Positions 13,083 to 26,557 of a DNA stretch of 64,000 nucleotides are shown here, piece by piece (position 1 is the stretch's first letter; every line of letters starts with the position of its first letter). The stretch is from the NCBI RefSeq assembly GCF_003672135.1, contig NC_039512.1:6356874-6420873 (forward strand). Reading direction: 5' to 3'. Source of the DNA: Ooceraea biroi. Its lineage: Eukaryota > Arthropoda > Insecta > Hymenoptera > Formicidae. The notes under the pieces were generated by a model, which did not search any database, was not told where the DNA came from, and saw only the letters and a program-made list of their open reading frames with translations. The translations under genes and the position numbers were made by a program.

Positions 13083-15035
13083 CGAGACACGCCGCGGCGA
13101 GGCGCGAGGAGATGAGGAGGAGCAGTCGTGAGAAGCGGCTAAGTGGATAAGGTGCTAAGTGTGGCCCGGAGGTACGACGGTTTGGCGCGGTGTAACCTGC
13201 GAGACGCGCGCGAAACCGCCGTACCCGGGCCCCAATTACCGGGCCCGCTCGGGGAAAGCGACGACGCGAGCGCGCGAGCGCACGTTTTTCGAGCAAATCG
13301 GGGCCGGATCGGCGTCGCGTCCACGTCGACGGTGCATGTGCATCTGCCGTGAGTCCTTGTGGATGACACGTGCTTGAAGATGATCGAGAAACGTTTCTCT
13401 TACCTCTTTGAGAGGTACGATATCGTGCCAGCATTTTGCTTGCCTCATCGATCCTCTTATGCGAACATGCGCACGTTATTCATTCTCGGGCGGCTTAAAT
13501 TATACGCGGTCCTCTTAATGTCTATAGATGCGAGCAATATGCAAAGTATAAGAGGGCGCACATACACCCGTTGTCACCTGTGCATTACTCGTGAGATGCG
13601 AAAAACTGTCACGCAAAGGGGAAGCGATCGCCGTGTAATTTTGGTAAGAGAATAGCAGGTGTTCCCGATGTAAGAATTATTACAAGAAAGCAGATGATAT
13701 GCGTGAAAGAATATGCATTAAATAAAATTTTACATACAATGATTAACATTGTTTAAGACATTTGTCACAGGTTACGTTGATGTTAATCCGTCAAAGGATA
13801 TACTTACGTATTCTGAAAACGATGCACGTATATAGAGTGCCAGAACAATTTCTCTTAAATTTTATAACGTTCGAATTATTTCTCACCGATCGGCGAGGGC
13901 GGTATCGAGGTGCGTAGCCAATCGATAATCGCTTACATATATTAACCCATGCATCATCGACATTATCGTTACGTGGAATCCAACAGCTCGCCCCTCAGCT
14001 TAAATCTCTCATAAAACTTTCGCGAACGATATCAAGACGATTATATAACGCAAGCAGGCAAACGCCCTTATTAGTAATGCAGAGGCTTTGCTCAATAATG
14101 ATCAGCCGAATAATTTTAATTCGTCAGTATGTTCGGCTGTTTTTATGTCGCAGATTATTCAATTTTTATTCGTCTGACAAATCCGCATACACGACCAAGA
14201 GAGCAAAGCGAGTTTGAAAAAATTTCTCGAACGCTTTCTCTTCGGCCTGCCTTTTCTCCCGAGCCTCGATTTGCGCTTTTGATCGATTTTCTCGATATCA
14301 GTCAGGTGCGCGGCCGAGAAAGGTGCACGCGGTGCGTCGAACATTCGGTAGCAGAAGAAATTACGAGCCAGCCGTTCGGCTTTGGAACAATGACTACTGC
14401 GGCAATCCGGACCCGGTTCCGCTCTTACTTGCCGAGTGTCGTGGTCTTATGTTTCTCGTTGTGTAATGAGCCTAACGTATGTACGTACGCGCAACTGTGC
14501 GCTTTGCATATATGAAAGTGAGACCCGTCTCCTCCCCGCCAGCGAGAAATCCGCGGCTCCATTGCGCGTTTATACGCGCCCGCGCGCTCATTATGATTCA
14601 TTATTAGGTCCCTTTGTGGGCAGTCCGGTTCTCCCTTTCTACTTTGCCCTTTTTTCGTCCTCGCCACCGCCGCCGCCGCTACCACGAGCGACTTCGACTC
14701 CTCTCTTTCCAGGCCTCCAGCACCCTCTCACTCTTCACCCTTCGCGACTAGTAGGTGCGGCAGACACCTGTAGAGCCAGTGCCTCGGCGAGGGACGGAAA
14801 GGGAGAGAAGACGACGAGGAAGAGGGACGAAAGAATTAAAGAATCAAAAGGACAAAATAAAATCTCTTTTAAAACGCGCTCGGGAGAGAAAAGGAGAAAG
14901 AGACAAAGGGGGAGGGAGAGAAGTTGAAACCGTCGAGAGGGCGTAGCGAGGTGTGAGCGAGCGAGAAGAAGAAGAGACGAAGAGGACTCGAACGGGGCCT
15001 CGGGCCCCACCGGTGTGGGTGAACACAGCGGGGTC
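13083..15035. other. No gene seen; purine-rich stretch at the right
   Basis: The part up to 13350 is very GC-rich, and 13650-14120 is AT-rich. From about 14787 to 14990 the plus strand is nearly all purine (GA-rich), apart from a short CT patch near 14862. Such tracts can form triplex DNA and carry GAGA motifs. No coding potential beyond lysine/arginine-rich chance frames. Confidence 0.5.
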
Positions 15036-15077
15036 AACCGAGTTCAACCTCAACTGGGTTCTCTCTTCAACCGGGTT
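15036..15077. promoter_or_regulatory. Three spaced AACYGRGTT sites
   Basis: AACCGAGTT (15036-15044), AACTGGGTT (15052-15060) and AACCGGGTT (15069-15077) are near-palindromic 9-mers that start 16 and 17 bp apart. They resemble Grainyhead-type sites (AACNGGTT class) with one extra central base. They may be real binding sites or a diverged tandem repeat, since TCAAC also recurs before each. Confidence 0.35.
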
Positions 15078-15380
15078 CCCTTCGTTTCACCGTGGAGTCC
15101 GTTCTCGTGTATTCGGTTGTGAAAACGGCCGTTGTCGGATCGGCCGTCTGCCAATCAGGAGCGGTGTTTCTACATGATCTTTTGCTGTTGGAATTTTTTG
15201 CCCCTCTCGACGTCCATCTGGAATCATGTAGAAGCGAGATAAAGTGGAGTAAACCTGTGGAGAGTGTGTACTCCGTGCGATTAATGCCCCTCTTCCTTTG
15301 TTCCTTTACTAGCCTTTTTTAGATTCCGTGCACGTCCCGCTTGTACGGTGCACGACTCGGGATGATTTTACGCCGTAAAA

Positions 15381-16981
15381 CAGGTGCACGCACCTTCCGC
15401 CGAGAAAACACTGCCAGGTGCATCGCTGTTATCGCTTCGGTGATTAGACGTGAGCTCGTTGCATAAATATAGGATTTGCCTCGATAGTTTTAATAAATTT
15501 TAATTATCTTGCAAATTCGGCTATGTTAATTATTCAAAATAATTGTGTAAAACTCTTTAGGTTATCAAGATAAGATAAGAATTGCATCGTGATTGTAAAA
15601 GATAAATAAATTTATTTTGTTGCATTTTGTTGTGCATGTTTTGTTTAATTATTGAAATGAAATAAGAAATATAATGAATATTCGCATATGCAAACGTGGA
15701 TATTCGTGGCGCTTACTTCGCCATTTCTCAGATTCGCGGCACCTGTTGCAAATTCCTGAGTCTTCTTGCAGCAAGCCGAGGTTTCCTCTTTTCTTTGCAG
15801 CATACGACTTAAGATTCTTTTATGCGGCGAGACAGATGGGCACCTGCTCTCGAGCTACAGCAATTTGTGGAGGGGCGTAGCCCGAACATGCTATCTTCCT
15901 CAACTCGACAAAATTTCAATCAGTGCCGTTTAGTTATCTCAATTACCATTACATCGTTAGTGAAGTATCCAATTAGCTTGTACCGAGAATTTCGAGTATT
16001 ATTGCAAATCGAGCTAAATTTTCCATGATAATTTCCAATACTTTTTTACTTTTTTAAAGAAATTTATTAGAAAGTTTTGAGAAATAATGAATCAATTAAA
16101 AAAATAACGAAACTATATCTTAAAACCTATTTCCTTTTTTACATACATCGTGCCAAGCAAATAACGCGATTCTAATTGCCTATAATCAATAATATAATTT
16201 GATGAATCTTCTGTTAAAAAAAAGAACACGTTTGTTATAACAAAAATCATGATCGTTTCTCTTATTATTCGACAATCGTCTCCATTTACTTTACGATACA
16301 CCTGTTTAGCAACCTGTGCACGCACTATCGCCGTACGCGCGTTACGCGAAGGCGGGGCACCTGCGCGACGAAAGCGTAGTCTCCTTGTCGTCGATTTAAT
16401 TTGTCGCAGGTATCATATGCCTCTCATATTCACCTGCGCGCACGGATATCCCGCAATCTCGCTGAGGGAAAGTAGGGTAATAACCGAGGCGAGTTAAGCC
16501 GAAAACGGAAAATTTGTTATGTCACAGCGAAGAAACAAATCCATCGAATTGAAATTCGGTCCACCTGTCGATGTCAAAGGCGCCGATTAATCCGGCTGCG
16601 ACGTGAGAAGTGCATCCGAGAGTGGTCCACCGTAGGTTTCACCGTAGACGCGCATCTTTCTCTCGCGCTGACCGCAAATGGGCCTTCACATCGGTCCTCG
16701 ATATCCTCTTCGGCGAGCGCGCGTATTCATGCACGGCGGCGCGAACGGTGGTGGCCCCTCGACGGACGAGCGACGTAAATCGGTGCTACGTCGTACGCAC
16801 GGCGTGTATATATGTACGCGTCTCACGACGAAACAGGTGGGGCACCTGCGCCACCAGGCCGTGCAACAACCTGCGCGAACGAGCGAGTGAAACCGAACTC
16901 GCGCTTTCGCGCGTTATTCAGACGCTCAAGAGAGAAAAAGGCAGAGGAGGCAGGGTACCGAAGAGGAGCAAGAAGCAGGTG
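15381..16981. promoter_or_regulatory. Dense CAGGTR site cluster, possible enhancer
   Basis: Twelve CAGGTR or reverse-complement sites were read by eye: 15381, 15415, 15740, 15841, 16299, 16358, 16407, 16431, 16562, 16834, 16843 and 16976. Random sequence would give about one per kilobase. These hexamers are the cores bound by Snail-type zinc fingers, some E-box proteins and, as CAGGTA, by Zelda-type factors in insect embryos. No gene lies within the cluster. The enhancer role is inferred. Confidence 0.4.
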
Positions 16982-19670
16982 TATTCCGCGATGTAGCCTG
17001 CGCTGTGTATGCTAATTGGGCCAGAGTTAACGCTCGGGATGCCCAGGACGGGATTTAACGAGCCCCCGAACAGGAAGCCTCTTTTACCGCCTCCCCCGCC
17101 TCCTTGGCCTCCCTCGAGCTCTCTTTGATTCTTTCCGTTCTTTTTCTTATTGCCGTCGTCGTCTCTCTCTCTGTCTCCCTCGCTCATTCTGGCTTTCCGA
17201 CTCGGTCTCTTCATATCCCTCTTCTTCTTCGCATCGTCGATACTGCCGCTGATGCGGCCACGTTGCTACCTACCAGATTGGCCACTCGCGAGATGCACCG
17301 AGATTCGTTAAGGCGGAATTACGCGCTCGTGGCCCGCCGCGGACGGGAATACGAAATTAGGCGCGCTGTTCCTCCGAGCAGCGCGACTCCAGCGGAGCGC
17401 GCATAACGAGGGCACAAATCAAAAGCTGGAGAGGAGCCGGCGAATGTGACTCCGCCGTGTACGACGGGACCAAACAAATTGGCATAAATTCCCGCGTTGG
17501 TGTGCGTGCACGCGCGCCGTCGCGTCGCCGTTGCACGTCCGACGACGCTGGAGTATGCACCACTCTCATTTTCGACGGACTGCAGAAAGGACGATGCGAC
17601 GTGCGCGGAGTTTAAGAGAAATTTATGCTCATTAACGATACATTCTTGGACATTTCAGCTTTTCCCCCACGAGTAATCTAGTAATTTCTTTCTTTCCCGG
17701 AATAACCACGCAGTGGATGGATTCAAAAGCTTTTAATCAATTTTGTAACAATCGAAGAGCTTCTTGAGTCCTAATCGCAGTATTAGTTTCCTGCGAGATT
17801 AACATTCCTGAAATAATTCAGGGAGGTGCCACGATGAGGTCAGCGTAGGACGCGATAATAAATGCTTCGGAACCAGTTCTATATTATTCACCTTGTTACT
17901 AATTACGCCGATAATCATAGTATTTAATTACGTCTCGCGCCGACATCCTAACATTAATGCTAATCGGCGAATAATGACGGCAATTATTTTTATTGCCATG
18001 CGATGCGACTCGTCGGTGGCGACTAAAATCTTTCTTCTTTTCTCTTCGCGCGCAATTCGCTCGTCGACTGTGCTAACATCAAATTAGTATTCCCACGCGC
18101 GCGAGTGTACATTCTGGTGGTCTGATTAAACTTGCTTTCGCGCGGCAATTAACGCCGTCACCGAGCGGTCACTCTTTCGAGGCGCGCGTTTCGACGTTGC
18201 CTGCGATAAGATCTCGAAAGTTTTATGGACACTCGTGTGCAATTATGCTGCGCGTACAGCGTCATTACGGCAAGGTCCTCGAGTCTCCAGCTGTCATCGA
18301 CGACGGCGCACGCTGATGTCATCCACCAGACGACCACAATACGTACACCGAGCAAACGAGTCGCGCGGGCCCTCTCCGCTTTACGCGTACTTTTCGCTCT
18401 CAGCAGGTACCGTGGGACCAGCGAGGGTCTTTCGAAAATTCGCTATTAGACAAGAAATCATAATATTTCATGTAACGTTAAGACTTAACGCTGCGCTTGT
18501 ACCCGCAATTGAGTACAAATTCGTTAGGTAACGAGCTGCCGACTTGCGAAGCCACAAAAATATGAAAACTTGCATGGGAAGCTACTGGCATCGAAATTTA
18601 TCGAAAATTTGCTCAGACCAGAAATATTTTGCAAATTTAAATTATAAAATTGTAAAAAGATCATTACATTTTACGCAATGTTACGATGCTTGGTGCTTCG
18701 AGCTGGTAAAAGCTACGGAAACATCGATTAAACTACTACAACGAACTTGCAGTATCGATTGGAGAACTGCTGCGATCAAGAGTCTGCTACGAAAATACCT
18801 TTGAAGTTTTACAAAGTCATGTGTGCGCGATACGCAATCTAAACATGTACAAGGTGAGGATATGTGAGCCATCGCGCGAGATCCGGCGTTAGCATCGGGC
18901 TACCGTTGATCGCGTAAATGACCTTATAAGGCGCTCCGGAGCATCTTTCGGCCGTGCCAAATCGCTGGATAAGAATCTGCCGATCCGATAAAACCGCTTC
19001 GATCTGGAGTTTCGAGCGGCGGGGCGCATCAAGCGGCGATCTTATCTTCGGCCGCAGAAATCCCAAAGCGAAGAAACGGAGAGAGGAGCGGCGCTCCCTC
19101 GAAGCGCCTGCCAGGAAACTGTGCGAAAAGGAAGGGAGGGAGAGAGAAAACGTGGGCGCCGTTTTACACTGGCTATTAATTAGCGGTTAATTATCGGCTC
19201 GACTGCTCGCCGACTGTCAATAACCCTTTCCGAGACCGGCGCCGGCTGTGGTGACGCGCGATCCTCGAGGTCTACCACTATCACGAAAACGACATGTTCC
19301 CCGATTGCCGCCGTGTAAAATATCCCTGAGAAACTCACCGCGCGTTTCAAAGCGAGCTCGTTGAAATCGATTATTCCCGCGGGCGGATTTATGAGGATCC
19401 GTGCAGCCGCCATAAAAAGTGGAGCAAGCGTAGAGCTGCGATGCGATGCGAACGTGCAACGTCAAAGCGCCGGTGCTCTTTCTCGCTCGACTCAGGTCAG
19501 GTTGACTCGTATATCTTTTCATCAAGAATTTCAAATTATAACAGCTGCTAATAAAATTAAATCTAATGTATTCCGATAATCAAAAAAATCTTTGAAAAAG
19601 ATGTATATTTTAGTGTACATTTCTCCAACAATAAAGACAAATCCTTGCATTTGCCGGGTCGCCAATTTTT
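16982..19670. other. No gene seen
   Basis: A pyrimidine-rich part at 17080-17240 and an AT-richer part at 17590-18000 stand out. Open frames are short and lack splice or start support. Nothing else is visible before the hairpin element at 19671. Confidence 0.55.
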
Positions 19671-19844
19671 GCCTATAAAAAAAATTGTATAATTAAACGA
19701 ACTTACCTGTAAGTGAAGTTCGATTGTAATTATGCCTGGTGTCTCGTCCGGATGGATAAAGAACTATGTAGTCAGCACAGCATGACTACATAGTTCTTTA
19801 TCTATCCGGACGAGACACCACGGCATAATCATATGTTTATAGGC
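19671..19844. repeat. Hairpin element with nested palindrome
   Basis: Two 37-nt arms, 19738-19774 and 19783-19819, are complementary with one difference (a G-T wobble) around an 8-nt loop, GCACAGCA. Pairing continues outward with ATTATGCC against GGCATAAT after a one-base bulge. An outer 9-bp pair, GCCTATAAA (19671-19679) with TTTATAGGC (19836-19844), closes the element. The left side carries an extra internal palindrome at 19698-19722 that reads ACAG|GTAAGT on the minus strand, a perfect splice-donor consensus. It could be a MITE-like mobile hairpin or a young hairpin-RNA/microRNA locus. No target-site duplication is obvious. Confidence 0.75.
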
Positions 19845-22800
19845 TGGGAGGTGCACGATGCGAATGTGTATACTGTACCCTCGACATCGCTCGCCGAAAG
19901 GAGAGCACGCGGTTCGATCTGTCCCCGCGTCTGTCGGCGCGGGATAATTCGCTCTCGCAATCGCTTCGCAAATGTTTAATTCAACTTCTCGTTATCTAGT
20001 TTATTGTACAATTAATCGCGGTAAAGAGAGTTACAATCGTACTCGCTGGTCGCGTTATACGATTGCCGCAACGTTGCGGCTCCACGTGAGTGCCGCTCGT
20101 GATCATTGCCGGCTTCCATTACTGCGCATTGTGCCATTGCGGCATAACGAACCGGCGCGCGCTTTTCCGCTGAATTTCGAGCACTAAATCGGGGACCACA
20201 ATGCGTCGGTTACATCGTGGCCGCGCTTGCACGTATAGGCACACACCCGGTGACAATAACTATAAGTCTATTGTCTCGCACGGCGTATTTATCGGCCTAT
20301 TCAACGCAAATATGGCGAGCGCAATCATAAACTGCCGGCCGCGGACCGTCCGGATAAAATAGCGCACATAATTCGCACCGAATGCGTGTATCATAAGCGC
20401 GGTGAAACCGGCTGCGTCATTCTGCGATCGATACGCCGTACTTTCCTAATTAACGTCTCGTCGCTTGCGTGTGTTCGTTTTGTCATAAATCCGACGAAAG
20501 AATCCCGAAACGTTTATGGACGTTACCATAGCAAATGATGAAAATGTAAGAAACCCTCATCGAAAGAACGGATTTATATGCTAATTAAGTCTACGGAGGA
20601 CATAAACGTTGCAATATCATCGTTACAAAACCGGCCACGTTGATCTTGATGAAATAAAACAGGAATTAATAAATCAGAACAACCGAGACTCTCTGGAGTT
20701 CTGCGTCTGGCGTACGTTCTCCACTTCATCGGCGGAAGAGAGAGGGACAGAGAAAAAAAGGCGCAGGCTTCTTGGAATTCCGCCCAGCGTTCCAGCGCGC
20801 GCCACCGAGCGAGCACTCTCGATTTCGTGCGCTGGAACCCAAACGTCCGTGTGGTCCGACTCGTGCTGGCGTTTGCTTCCCGACTGAATAAGCATGTAAA
20901 ACATTATCGGGACGGCAGGTCGAAACGCGAAAGGAAACACGTCGGTTCTCGCCAGACTCTCGAGTCGACACGTCGCTCTATTTTAACGAGACTTCTCATT
21001 TTTTTACAATACTTTCGCGATTAGCGGTGCGTACCAGGCGATCCTCGGTCGCGTTCCTCGAGCGAGTCGCGCGCGAGTCGTCGCGGGGGTTGAACGGCGA
21101 ACACTCACGCCGTAAGAATTTCAATCGGAACAACAAAGCGGCGCACGATACGGCTCGCCGTATATCGGGGTATCGTAATATTTTTTCGTTCGACAAAGGG
21201 AAGAGCGCCGGCGGTATGTAAAGCGGTTTCGAGCCGATTCGTTCCTCCTCCTCGGAGAAGAGCAGCGCAGTTGTGAGAACGACAACAGTGGTCAGGTAGA
21301 GTATTAGTGTTAGTGGGGTCAGAAAGACTGACGCGGTCTTTAACGCCGTGGCCGGGCATTAACATCGCTACCAGATTGCGTCTCTCTTTCGCGAGGTGGT
21401 CCAGCGTCGTTTGACGTATCGCCGCGTAAAAACAGCGTGAAGTTAAAGAACCGCGCCCCGCCCGGGCAGTAACTTTCGTTCGCTCGCCTCTAAAAGTCAA
21501 GTGCCTCTCGGAAGCGAGAGGTGCCTTAGAAGGCTGAGGGTTTGAGGAGGATGGCAAGGGCAGGTAGGCCCGCTGCGGCGATCCGTTTGTAACGCTGGAT
21601 CGTAGGATAATTGGACATCTGACGTTATCTCTAGCTCCCCGAAATCTCAAATTAACGATTTTCGCGAGGCAATAACAGACATGTCCGGGACTGTTTCGCT
21701 CGTTTCGCGAATTTATCGCGATTTAATTCCATTTTAATATTCTGTTTATTGCTACGAGAACGCGACGCATCTCATGCAAGTCGCAGTGTTTCACGCTGTT
21801 AATTGCCTCGAAAATTAGCGAATGGAGCGAGAGGCAGAATTTACAGCACTGTAAATTAATCACGATCGTGAGGAGTTGTAAGCGATGTATTTTTAATGTT
21901 GCCGCGCAGCTGCGCAAAGTGCAGGAACGCCTTGGGCCTCGCGATAGAGAGAAAGGGAATACGGGAGAGAGGCCTTAAGAGGATTCGGCTCGCTCCAAGA
22001 TCGCGTTTTTAATGGCTCGGCTTCTTTTAATTGTTTTTACAAGATCGTTGCGACGACGAGGGCGATGAGGCGAAGGTTGGTCCGCCGCGGACGCAAGAGA
22101 TCAGTAACACGAGAGTTTCTCGCGAAGGCGCTAATGCCCGCGCCCCTCGTAAACAGAGTTTCATACGAAATCGGACACCGAGACTAACCGAGACCATCCT
22201 GTTCCATGTTCCGGCACTCCTCGCGAGGTCTCCAGGAAGCTGGACGATGGACCGCGCGATCGTTGGAACTCCTAAGGTCCACCGGAATGTCGTAATTGGA
22301 TAGAACGGTTTATTTTTCATCATTACTTTATCGCAGCGCGACGGCAATGTTTGCGAATAAATGTATCCTTACCGAAATGCGCCGGGTGACTCGGAATGCA
22401 CATCATTCATGTCACACACCGTACCGCATACGAGTACCCGAAAAAATCGCGATCGTCATAACTTGCGATGATCATTTATTAATCGCTCGCATTTTTGTTC
22501 ATTCGTAAACTCGTATTTTTTGACGATGTTCCACGATGACATAAGTTATTATCGCTATAAGGAAGTCGAGGGATAGCCATAAGGCGATCTGGAATGATGA
22601 TCATGGGCGGAGAACGTTGCGGGGCTGTTTATTTCAATCAGGCAACCACAAATCTGCAGGGAGCCGACTACCGTCACGGTTCTTTGCTCGCAACGTTTGG
22701 AGGGGAAGGTTCTTGATGACGGGTAGCATAGCCACCCAACTTGGTCCTTTTCTACCAGTTACGTGCGCAGCATCCTCGTGAATTCAAAAATATATTACAT

Positions 22801-24885
22801 TGTAAAATCGGCCAGCGTAAGCACGAGCGAGCACGCTCTCCGACTCACGATTACGATCCGAAAACGAAAACGAAGTCTCACAAGTGCATAATGAAATATA
22901 AATAGCGTAATAAAATCTGATAGAAATTTGTAAACGCGCGCGTTTTCTCAGTTATGATGATAAGTATCCGTGAATTACCATTGATGTTAATTAAAACGAA
23001 ACAATTTTAATTGCGTACCGAATAAAATCTTCATTTAATTTTCCAAGATATTTCTCTAACAAGCTGTCATTAAGCCAGCCCGTAGTTACAACAAGCGTAT
23101 TGAAATTCAATCTGTTTTCATGATTGGATATGTATTACGGGAGAAACGTATACACAAATATCTTTGAATCTCGTCAAGGATTCCGATAAATCTCTCGCGG
23201 CGTAGAGATTTTCTATGAAACTCGTAGATCGTACGATCTTCATCGGACGGTGTCATCGACCGTTAACGTCGTGTCGGGATGTCGCGAGGCGACCAAGAGG
23301 AGAGCCCTTCAGGAAGAAGCCACGAGGACGAAGAAGAGATACGCTCGGCCGATTCAGGTCGTCCGGTCCACCGTTAATTATTCCACGGCACCGCGTTGGC
23401 GAAGGCGGCGATGGGCCGATCTCGGCGGCGATTTTTCTTCCCGGTCGAGGAGAGTCTTCCCCGGCCGTTTGCCGGCCGATTGAGAGGTTATCGGAATCAC
23501 TTAACAACTAGCTCACGACTTGGCGCCTCGCCTCGCCCTCACGCCGCTCTTTCTCTATCCCGTGATAATTGCCCTTTTCTGGATCGCGCCGGTTATCGGC
23601 CCGTACGATCGCCAGGTCGTTAACGTTAACCGTCACGAGGTGTGTGGCATTCGTTCGCCCCGGCGTAGTGTCAACGTCGTTAAGATACGCTCTCTGATAG
23701 ATAACTCAATCGCGTGTGCGCTCGATAGCGAACGCTACCGGTACTGTACGCGAAAAGAAGACTATTGGCTACCACACTCTAGATTTCGAGTAAACAGAGA
23801 ATTATATCGTGCTTGCAGGAATAGCGTAAGAAAGCTGCAGTGAAAATAGAGTGTACGTTTCTGTGTTATAGAGATATGAGAGTGGGTACACCTTGCGTTG
23901 CATACGTCTTCCTTTCATCCCGCGTTGTAACGGCGTGCTTGGTAACACATCACGATATATCACAATTATCGTACTATTATTATTTATGCAGTGATCTATG
24001 AGCGGAGAGATCCTCGCAGCACAAAGCGAGCGATCCAGCTTCGTCTAGATGGGAAGGGCAGGAAGATCGAGGAGCCGCCGATACACACGTGCTGGTACTT
24101 TCTGATACGAGCGATACCACGAGCCGGGTTGCTTCTAATGGACTTGGAGATGAATGATCGAAGGAGAAAGAGTGAACGGGAGGAAGACGGGAAGAAGGTA
24201 ACGCGTTGCGGAAAAATACAGGTAGCTCTGCAGCTGCGAAACGGCAATCGCCACCCACTTCGTGCACATACATGTCCAGCTTGGGATTTATTGTTATTGT
24301 CTAATTGCGTGCACGCGTTAATTCGTTAATGAATGGACGCATCAGTAAAAGCGTTTAATTCTAAGTTTTAATAAAATAATATTAACAATTTTATTTATAA
24401 CATATATAATATAAAAATAAAATTATAATTTTAATTATAATTTCTATATTCATTATTTTGATAAAAACATATCAACATTAACATTGATGCAATAATGCGG
24501 ATTGTGTAATATATTAGATTTCATATTTCATCATCATTATAATTGCCATACAAATTTCTCATTTGACAAGGGATATTGATTTCCCGAAAAATGGGCCTAT
24601 TTATGATGATTCAGCACAATCATTACCAAAAGTTTCTCTGCGGGCTCGCTGCCACAGACATGAGCAAGGAAAATTAGTGAATCGTAGGAGGAAAACGTGA
24701 ATAAATATAATCGCCGTTAATTCTAAGCCTTTTGGAAAGCAGATGCAGATGTGTAGGGTGATAACGAACAATGGCGCGAATCCGCGACGATCTAAAACGA
24801 GAAAGTCAACCTGCGCGCGGTACACACTCGAGAGTTTTGGAAAGCGGATACGCCGATCCGGTGGACAATAAGAGACAATGCACTC
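19845..24885. other. No gene seen
   Basis: Mostly moderate to GC-rich, with AT-rich patches at 22870-23180 and 24310-24600. The 181-codon minus frame at 21105-21650 lies in GC-rich sequence, has no recognisable domain and is overlapped by other frames. A possible transcript start near 21270 (GCAGTTGTGAGAACGACAAC) ends in a donor-like CAG|GTAGAG but cannot be linked to a coding exon. Confidence 0.5.
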
Positions 24886-24907
24886 GCGTGCACACGCGTG
24901 TGCACGC
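24886..24907. repeat. Perfect 22-bp alternating purine-pyrimidine palindrome
   Basis: The sequence is its own reverse complement over 22 bp, centred on CACACGCGTGTG, and alternates purine and pyrimidine throughout. Such sequences can form Z-DNA or a cruciform under supercoiling. Confidence 0.85.
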
Positions 24908-26525
24908 AAAACGACTCCACCTACGTGATGGTCGCCCACGCGACTCGCGCGCGAGAAGATTTTTCTGGAGAAGAGCGAGGAACGAGTGGGGACCAACACG
25001 AATAAGCGTTTGATCAAGTATTCCTCTCATGTTTGCAATTTGATCGGGTAATTCAATAATTTAACGTTAACATTAGTAAGTGCTAGTCATGCGACGTAAA
25101 CGGTATAAAATATTTGAATAATTAGGTACTACTAATTTTTTTACCGTTTTGAGGGGCGAGACAAGAGACATTACAAAATTGATTAATCGCGCTGATAATT
25201 TCTTTTTTATGGAATAATCAGTCCTATAACTCGGATTACGGGATTACGTGGTTCTACCTCGGCAGGACAATAAATAATTTTAGCAGCGCCGTTTATCACG
25301 AGAGAGGGGAATACGTTACATCTCCGTGTGTATCAGTTTCTCAGTTTGGAATTTCGCGGTGCGATCAAGCAGCGAGTCCCAGCGAGGAAGTTCGGCTGTC
25401 AGCGCCTGCAGTCTCGAGAAGAAGGAAAAAAAATGAAGAAGTCGCCAGAAGGAGAGATAAAAGGCGCTTATACGCGCGGATTCCCCACGCCATAAAGAAT
25501 CACCCGCAGCTCATAAAGTAACGCTAGATTTTATCTCGCGGATGCCAAACGATGCGCATCCTTCGAATGTATTTTTTAGAAGTGCGAACGGGCTTGTTTG
25601 GTATTTCATTTTATTCTCGGTTAACCGTCTCCATAAACACTAAGGATTGCCCACCTTGTGCATTTAATAAATTGCAACGGTTTGAGTTATCGATATTGTG
25701 CAAATTAATTATTGAGAATAATTGAAATGCTAGATTTAAAAGCGCAAAACTACATTTTGCTACATATGTAGTTTCGCATTTTTAATAAGTTATTTATCGT
25801 TGATAAATAAGCATTATTTATTGATCAACATAATTATTTTTTCTTTCAGATAAGATCATTTCTGTCCACTCTTACATATACCGGATATAATTAGGTACTA
25901 AAATAAGTAACTAAATATATTAACGAAACTTTATATCTCGTTACTCTTTTAACTTGCATTGCCACAGACAGGAAAGATGATCATCTTAATAAATTCTAAA
26001 AATCTTCGTATTCCCGGAGGGCCTATCTTTTTCCATTCAAAACACTATGGCTTCTTGTACAGCACAGGTGCGGCATTCAGACAGGCTTCAAGCTAATAAA
26101 CAGCGGCTGACACTACACTTGCGTGCGCGTCGTAATAAAGTACGCAAGATCGTTGCTAAAAAAGTTAATAAGGTGCGAGCATCACAGAACGATGTTTTTT
26201 ATTGGACCGGATTTGCTCGCGGCGCCCATCGCATGACTGCGTAATGAATTTTGGAACGAAATTTCCGCGGTGCTCTCGGCCGGGGACCTGTTTTAATGCG
26301 GGAATAAAGTAGCTCCGGGTCGATAGGGTCGCGTTGTGAGTACGCTCGCTGAAGACAATGGGCCCCAGCGTACAGCTCGTATCAGAGCGCCCGTGCGAGC
26401 AGAAACGGCCCCAGCGAAAACATTGTCTCGAAAAACCATAAAATAAAGCAACCGACCGGTCTGCCGGTTTCGGTTGTACCGGCCGCGACCCCTGAAGAGC
26501 AACTCTCCCGATGTCTCCGAGATAT

Positions 26526-26557
26526 AAGCTTGTGAGCAAGCTTGCGAGCAAGTGGGC
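26526..26557. repeat. 12-bp tandem repeat, about 2.7 units
   Basis: AAGCTTGTGAGC, AAGCTTGCGAGC and the partial AAGTGGGC follow each other directly. It is a minor local repeat. Confidence 0.7.

Noticed and set aside
21105..21650. 181-codon minus frame
   Set aside because: Lies in GC-rich DNA where stops are rare; the sequence is low in structure and matches no family I know.
25743..25830. Inverted repeats around CTACATATGTAG and TTGATAAATAA
   Set aside because: Arms are short (9-12 bp) and AT-rich, within the range expected by chance in such sequence.
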